Assembly: GCF_030012215.1 (NCBI RefSeq)
Contig: NZ_JASCXX010000025.1
Location: 1 to 64,000 of the forward strand
DNA length: 64,000 nucleotides
Source: Anaerobaca lacustris
Lineage (GTDB): Bacteria; Planctomycetota; Phycisphaerae; Sedimentisphaerales; Anaerobacaceae
Reading direction: 5' to 3'
Of the stretch, positions 60,565 through 64,000 are shown piece by piece (positions within the stretch are counted from its first letter, which is position 1; each line of letters starts with the position of its first letter). The position numbers were made by a program, and so were the translations under genes. The notes below the pieces were generated by a model. It ran no database searches and was not told the origin of the DNA. It was given only the letters and a program-made list of their open reading frames with translations.

Positions 60565-60894
60565 ATGTACGCAGTGATCGAACAGGGCGGAAAACAGCAC
60601 AAGGTGGCCGAGGGTGATCGCCTGAATATCGAGTTGGTGGATATCGACCCGCAGGCCACGCAGATCGAGATGGACAAGGTCCTGTTCGTCGGCGACGGCG
60701 CCAACAGCCGGCTCGGAACGCCCTATGTGGACGGCGCCAAGGTCCTCGCGTCGTTCAACGGTTCGGCCGAGGAGGCCGTGGTCAAGGGCGAGAAGCTCTA
60801 CATCACCTATTTCCGTCGGCGCAAGAACAGCAAGTGCCGCATCGGCCATCGCCAGAAGTACCTCCAGGTCACCATCGATAAGATCGAAGCCTGA
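60565..60894 (+). CDS. rplU: 50S ribosomal protein L21
   Basis: 109 residues; GGAG upstream. MYAVIEQGGKQHKV, LNIELVD, VLFVGDG, GTPYVDGAKV, and KLYITYFRRRKNSKCRIGHRQKYLQVTI are L21 throughout (the last given in part). It binds 23S rRNA in the large subunit. Unusually the partner genes rpmA and obgE, which normally follow, are absent; an ECF sigma factor gene comes next, 364 bases on. It has its own promoter and a hairpin terminator. Confidence 0.97.
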   Translation: MYAVIEQGGKQHKVAEGDRLNIELVDIDPQATQIEMDKVLFVGDGANSRLGTPYVDGAKVLASFNGSAEEAVVKGEKLYITYFRRRKNSKCRIGHRQKYLQVTIDKIEA

Positions 60895-60925
60895 CGTAGG
60901 CTTCTCCGTCTCTCTCGCAGTTCAT

Positions 60926-60957
60926 CGGCTCGGCTGCTTCACGTGGTCGAGCCGTTT
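60926..60957 (+). terminator. Terminator-like hairpin after rplU
   Basis: CGGCTCG and CGAGCCG form a 7-bp stem with a 15-base loop, followed by TTTCTC. It is 32 bases after the rplU stop. Confidence 0.5.
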
Positions 60958-61155
60958 CTCTGCCTGCACGGCGCAGGTCCTTTCCGCGTCGAATGAAAGT
61001 GAAGTGACAGGGCGGGCGAGCGGCCGTCCATCGACGGTTGTCCTCTTCGGAAACGTCCGGAAACATGGTGGCCCTTCCGTCTCTCTGCATCCGTCCGATA
61101 CCTCGCGCGGCGCCGGCCGGAGTGCCGCACTTGGGCGTCCTGTCGCTGAATTCGA

Positions 61156-61184
61156 TTGACCCCAAATGCGCAATCTGCGATGAT
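61156..61184 (+). promoter_or_regulatory. Candidate promoter of the second sigma/anti-sigma pair
   Basis: TTGACC (61156-61161), 17-base spacer, GATGAT (61179-61184), about 75 bases before the GTG start. Confidence 0.4.
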
Positions 61185-61258
61185 GACTGTCCCTTGAACG
61201 GCAGATTGTGTGGGGCAGGGCGGCCGACCCGCCAAACCCTTCGAATGAGAGGAAAACG

Positions 61259-61867
61259 GTGCCTTTGAGCGCAGCAAGCATCAACATCGATGACTCCGTA
61301 CTGGTCCAGCGGTCGCAGGCCGGCGATCTTGAGGCGATGGAGAGGCTGATCCTCAAGTACCAGGGCCGCATCTACAACGTGATCCTGAAAATCTCCGGCA
61401 ACGCGGACGATACGGCGGAACTTACCCAGGAGACGTTTGTCAAAGTCATTGAGAGCATCGAAAAGTTCAAAGGCAGGAGTAGCTTTTACACCTGGGTATT
61501 TCGCATCGCCGTCAACCTGACGCTGAACTACTGCCAGAGAAACGCCAGGATGGCGACTCGTTCTCTCGATGCCGAGGACAACGAGTCGGACAGCCAGGCG
61601 CGGCAGGGGCTCAAGGAGTTCTTGAGCGATGACAGCGCCGCCGATCCGGCGGTCCTGGCGCAGCGGCGGGAGTTGTGCGAACTGGCGAAACAGGCCCTGT
61701 TGCGGCTCGAAGAGCCCCAGCGGGCGGTGATGGTGCTCCGTGATATCGAAGGCATGAACTACGCCGAGATTGCGGACGTTCTGAACATTGAGCTCGGGAC
61801 CGTCCGGAGCCGGCTCAGTCGTGCCAGGAGCCATCTGAGAGAGATTTTGGAGGCCATGCAGAAATGA
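61259..61867 (+). CDS. ECF-type RNA polymerase sigma factor
   Basis: 202 residues from GTG 61259 with GAGAGG six bases upstream. Region 2: LEAMERLILKYQGRIYNVIL, AELTQETFVKVIESIEKFKG, FYTWVFRIAVNLTLNYCQR. A spacer follows (about 100-135; SLDAEDNESDSQAR), then region 4: LLRLEEPQRAVMVLRDIEG, NYAEIADVLNIELGTVRSRLS. These are RpoE-type sigma factors of the ECF group. Its stop overlaps the ATG of the anti-sigma gene (ATGA). Confidence 0.93.
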   Translation: MPLSAASINIDDSVLVQRSQAGDLEAMERLILKYQGRIYNVILKISGNADDTAELTQETFVKVIESIEKFKGRSSFYTWVFRIAVNLTLNYCQRNARMATRSLDAEDNESDSQARQGLKEFLSDDSAADPAVLAQRRELCELAKQALLRLEEPQRAVMVLRDIEGMNYAEIADVLNIELGTVRSRLSRARSHLREILEAMQK

Positions 61868-62874
61868 AGGCGAACCCACAGATCGATGAGCTGCTCAGCA
61901 GTTTCATTGACGGCGAACTGCCGCTCCGACAGCAGACGGAGGTGCAGCGCCTGGTGGCCCGCGACGCGGAGGTGGCGCGACGTCTGCGGCAGCTTCAGAA
62001 CTGCAAGAACCTGGTCAACGCGTTGCCGGCCGAGCCGGCGCCGATCGATATGTTCGAACAAATCAAGCGGTCGCTGGAACGACGGACGCTGCTGGGCGAC
62101 CATGCGGCGCCCAGCGTGTCGCGAGCCGGAGCGCGGCACCTGAAGATCCGCCGGTTCGTCGCGGCCGCTGCGATGATCGCCCTGATGGGGGGGCTCGGGG
62201 CGGTCGTCTATCAGATCGTCGCGCCGGTCTCGCCGGGTGTGCCGGGCTATCCGGTCGCCGATGCGTCCCGTCCGATGCAAGTCAGTGACAACCTCGCCGA
62301 GGTTGCTCCGGCGCCTGTTGTTGTGGCCGGGCAAGGGTTCAGCGGACAACTGGAACTGCGGACGGCGTCTCTGGCCCAGGCCGACGCGTTCATCAAAGCG
62401 GCCATCGAAGACAACGGCCTGATCGGATTCACCCAGGGCCAGACCCTGGCCGACAGACGGGTCTACCGGATCGAGTGCAGCCGCGAAGGGCTCGATCGCC
62501 TCGTGGCCGATCTGGGTACGATCTGGAAGAATTTCGACTCGGCCGCCCTGGTGGTGCACACGGACCGCTTCGCCGACCCCGTCGTTGTCGAGCCGGTGAC
62601 CGTTCGTCAGATCATACAGGTGGTCAACCAGGACAGCGCCGAGGCCAGCGTCCAGGTGGCGCGCCGTTCGGCGGTCCTGAATCGTTTCGCTCAGACCATG
62701 CCGGGACGGGATATCCTTTCGGCGTCCGAAAGTGACCCGACCGTTATGATCGCCACGCCCGAGATCCCCAGGCCGCGACTGGCCTCGAACGATCCGGCGA
62801 CCAAGGCGATCCCTGCCCCGCCGCAGGGCGGAGTGCAGACAAGCATGACAATCGTCCTCCTCAACACGCAGTGA
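61864..62874 (+). CDS. Membrane anti-sigma factor (RseA-like)
   Basis: 336 residues, start overlapping the sigma stop. The N-terminal domain (IDELLSSFIDGELPLRQQTE, then VARRLRQLQNCKNLV) is the RseA-type sigma-binding unit, without the HxxxCxxC zinc motif. One membrane helix (FVAAAAMIALMGGLGAVVY, about 99-117). The exported part (about 120-336) includes LELRTASLAQADAFIKAAI and DPVVVEPVTVRQIIQVV with a ferredoxin-like look, and ends in a low-complexity Pro/Ala tail. It should hold the sigma factor at the membrane and release it by proteolysis under envelope stress. A rhomboid protease gene is also in the window, but no site-1 protease was identified. Confidence 0.85.
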   Translation: MKANPQIDELLSSFIDGELPLRQQTEVQRLVARDAEVARRLRQLQNCKNLVNALPAEPAPIDMFEQIKRSLERRTLLGDHAAPSVSRAGARHLKIRRFVAAAAMIALMGGLGAVVYQIVAPVSPGVPGYPVADASRPMQVSDNLAEVAPAPVVVAGQGFSGQLELRTASLAQADAFIKAAIEDNGLIGFTQGQTLADRRVYRIECSREGLDRLVADLGTIWKNFDSAALVVHTDRFADPVVVEPVTVRQIIQVVNQDSAEASVQVARRSAVLNRFAQTMPGRDILSASESDPTVMIATPEIPRPRLASNDPATKAIPAPPQGGVQTSMTIVLLNTQ

Positions 62875-62933
62875 CCGGCGGGTGGCGCACGGAGGCGCTT
62901 TCTTCCGGCCGCGCGACAGCGTAAGGCAATGGA

Positions 62934-63473
62934 ATGCTCGAAATCGATCGGTGCTGCCTCGTCGTCGTCGACATCCAGGGCAAGCTCGCCCAGTTGATGG
63001 CCGACAAAGAGACCCTCTTCCAGAACGCCCGCATCCTCATCCAGGCGGCCAATATCCTGGAGATCCCCATCCTCTGGTGCCAGCAGGCGCCGCAGGCCCT
63101 GGGGCCCACCGTGCCCCAGATCGCCGAATTGCTGAGCGGCGTCGAGCCGATCGACAAGGCCAGCTTCAGTTGCGCCGGCCACGAGCCATTCAACATCAAG
63201 CTCGAATCGTTGGCGCGGAAGCAGGTCCTGCTCTGCGGCATCGAGACCCACGTCTGCATCTACCAGACGGTCATGGACCTGCTGCGCCGGGATTTCGACG
63301 TGACCGTCGTGGCCGACGCGGTCTCGTCCCGAACCGCCGAGAACAAGCAGATTGCCCTGGCCCGCCTGGCCGCCGAGGGCGCCGCCGTCGCCTGCACGGA
63401 AATGATCCTCTTCGAGCTGCTCAAGACCGCCGAGCACCCCCAGTTCAAGCCCATCGCCCGCCTGGTCAAATAG
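62934..63473 (+). CDS. Isochorismatase-family hydrolase
   Basis: 179 residues. D13 in CCLVVVDIQGKL, K75 in EPIDKASFSC, and C108 in LLCGIETHVCIYQT are the catalytic triad of cysteine hydrolases such as nicotinamidase, isochorismatase and carbamoylsarcosine hydrolase. VTVVADAVSSRTAENKQIALARL follows. The cysteine triad and short length fit YcaC/nicotinamidase-like members. Substrate unknown. It starts 60 bases after the anti-sigma gene. Confidence 0.9.
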   Translation: MLEIDRCCLVVVDIQGKLAQLMADKETLFQNARILIQAANILEIPILWCQQAPQALGPTVPQIAELLSGVEPIDKASFSCAGHEPFNIKLESLARKQVLLCGIETHVCIYQTVMDLLRRDFDVTVVADAVSSRTAENKQIALARLAAEGAAVACTEMILFELLKTAEHPQFKPIARLVK

Positions 63474-63482
63474 TCGCAGCTC

Positions 63483-63504
63483 GTAGTGTGCCCGTAAGGG
63501 CATA
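63483..63504. repeat. Half REP-like element
   Basis: GTAGTG followed by TGCCC-GTAA-GGGCA and TAG, matching the left half of the 60-bp element at 54822 (GTAGTG, TGCTC-GCAA-GAGCA, TA). It abuts the 9-bp tandem array. Confidence 0.5.
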
Positions 63505-63567
63505 GGTCCTATGGGTCCTATCCGTCCCATCGGCCCCATAGGACCAATAAGACCGATAGGACCTATG
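63505..63567. repeat. Tandem array of seven 9-bp units
   Basis: Units GGTCCTATG, GGTCCTATC, CGTCCCATC, GGCCCCATA, GGACCAATA, AGACCGATA, GGACCTATG at exactly 9-bp period. On the reverse strand they read as Gly-Pro-Ile/Met repeats, but no gene runs through them. Intergenic between the isochorismatase-like and blaI genes. Confidence 0.8.
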
Positions 63568-63619
63568 GGCAGAGCACGGGGCACCCGCGAAAAAATCCTT
63601 GCAGAATTCCATTTTGTGC

Positions 63620-63648
63620 TTGCCGATTCTATTTCTGTCGAATAGTAT
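63620..63648 (+). promoter_or_regulatory. Sigma70-like promoter of blaI
   Basis: TTGCCG (63620-63625), 17-base spacer, TAGTAT (63643-63648). Start near 63655, about 22 nt before the ATG. A palindrome covers both boxes. Confidence 0.55.
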
Positions 63649-63651
63649 CGG
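63623..63651. promoter_or_regulatory. Probable BlaI-type operator (imperfect palindrome)
   Basis: CCGATTCTATT and AATAGTATCGG are inverted repeats (10 of 11 positions) around a 7-base centre. They overlap the -35 and -10 boxes, so a dimeric repressor bound there would block the promoter. GTCGAATA also occurs twice, 20 bp apart (63637, 63657). Confidence 0.5.
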
Positions 63652-63676
63652 TCTGTGTCGAATAAGGAGTAGCGAA

Positions 63677-64000
63677 ATGACCGAGGCATCGAAGCGGCGG
63701 AAAGGCCGAAGGGCCAAGACGCCGGAGGAACTCACCGAGGCCGAGTGGACGATCATGAAGGTGGTCTGGGAGCAGGAGCCTTGCACCGCAGGCACGGTGC
63801 AGGAGGCCCTGGCCGACACCAAGGACTGGGCCTACAGCACCGTCAAGACCACGATGGACCGCATGGCCGAGAAGGGCTACCTCGTCGTCGAGCGGATCCG
63901 CAACCTGCAACTGTTCCGCTCGAACCTCAGCGACGTCGAAGCCAAGCGGGCCGAGTTTCGCAAGATGCTCCAGCGGGCCTTCGACGGGGCGATGACGCCC
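63677..64000 (+). CDS. blaI: BlaI/MecI/CopY-family transcriptional regulator, C-terminus off the window
   Basis: 108 codons are present from ATG 63677 (AAGGAG seven bases upstream) to the right edge, still open. TPEELTEAEWTIMKVVWEQ and AGTVQEALADT, then STVKTTMDRMAEKGYLVVER, form the winged helix-turn-helix of BlaI/MecI repressors; the start of the dimerisation domain (EFRKMLQRAFDG) follows. The family represses beta-lactamase or copper genes and is usually paired with a BlaR/M56-type membrane sensor protease, which may lie beyond the edge. The palindrome over its promoter suggests self-repression. Confidence 0.9.
   Translation, partial: MTEASKRRKGRRAKTPEELTEAEWTIMKVVWEQEPCTAGTVQEALADTKDWAYSTVKTTMDRMAEKGYLVVERIRNLQLFRSNLSDVEAKRAEFRKMLQRAFDGAMTP

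Larger units (their letters stand above)
60895..61258. other. Intergenic region between rplU and the second sigma factor gene
   Basis: About 360 bases without a convincing gene. It includes the rplU terminator-like hairpin (60926-60957) and a candidate sigma gene promoter (61156-61184). A Cys-rich short frame (AICDDDCPLNGRLC) is present but lacks support as a gene. Confidence 0.5.

Noticed and set aside
61038-61268. Cys-rich short frame (AICDDDCPLNGRLC) as a small zinc protein
   Set aside because: No ribosome-binding site, overlaps the sigma gene promoter, and the Cys spacing fits no family.

Overview
This GC-rich window looks like a chromosome segment of a planctomycete, most likely of the Phycisphaerae/Sedimentisphaerales type. 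That placement is an inference from gene content: Tat-exported sulfatase and Gfo/Idh/MocA oxidoreductases, a PmoA-like (DUF6807) protein, a HYExAFE-family protein, a large LamG/discoidin surface protein, a 1055-residue MFS/spermidine-synthase/TPR fusion, two ECF sigma/anti-sigma pairs and a BlaI-type regulator. No 16S gene is present to confirm it. Most promoter calls are eye-matched sigma70-like boxes and should be read as candidates.

Layout. 1-2.2 kb is accessory: an edge-truncated nuclease-like gene abutting a broken TIR-domain gene, low-complexity DNA, and an HNH/AP2 endonuclease gene behind a 56-bp direct repeat. 2.3-9 kb holds an FHA protein, a Tat-exported mannonate-dehydratase-like enolase, a GH43-like beta-propeller, a rhomboid protease, a sulfatase and an SIS-domain isomerase. 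9.1-12.2 kb is an AmrS radical SAM/pdxB/folP run. 12.6-17.2 kb carries tatA-tatC, ppdK and tRNA-His. 17.5-23.4 kb is a TolC/MFP/ABC/MacB export operon. 23.4-30.4 kb (minus) is an envelope and housekeeping run: TPR lipoprotein-like, LptE-like, ftsH, dsbD, nth, LOG.

30.7-34.7 kb encodes a secreted ADP-ribosylglycohydrolase-like lipoprotein and two tandem Tat-exported TIM-barrel paralogues. 34.8-41.7 kb (minus) has the LamG protein behind a roughly 400-nt leader, and a two-gene set of a polytopic membrane/TPR protein with a CxxCH beta-propeller protein. 42.1-48.9 kb has ykgJ-like, hisS, an esterase, HYExAFE and the SpeE/MFS/TPR fusion. 49-50.8 kb (minus) is an ECF sigma factor with a LolA-like anti-sigma candidate. 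51-59.5 kb is a carbohydrate block: MFS, PmoA-like, two Gfo/Idh oxidoreductases, a UroD/MtaA-like methyltransferase, a sugar isomerase and a nucleoside-symporter-like MFS. 59.5-64 kb has an aminotransferase, rplU, a second ECF sigma/anti-sigma pair, an isochorismatase-like hydrolase and an edge-truncated blaI with a palindrome over its promoter.

Together the genes suggest a heterotroph that degrades complex, probably sulfated, glycans outside the cytoplasm. Tat export (tatA/tatC here, several Tat substrates here) and thiol maturation (dsbD) support exported enzymes, while the 52-59 kb block plausibly handles the released sugars. The most interesting leads are the two-gene membrane/CxxCH set, the secreted ADP-ribosylglycohydrolase plus paralogue set, the TIR/nuclease remnant, the promoter nested inside the ppdK terminator before tRNA-His, and the long LamG leader with an ideal Shine-Dalgarno sequence but no start codon.
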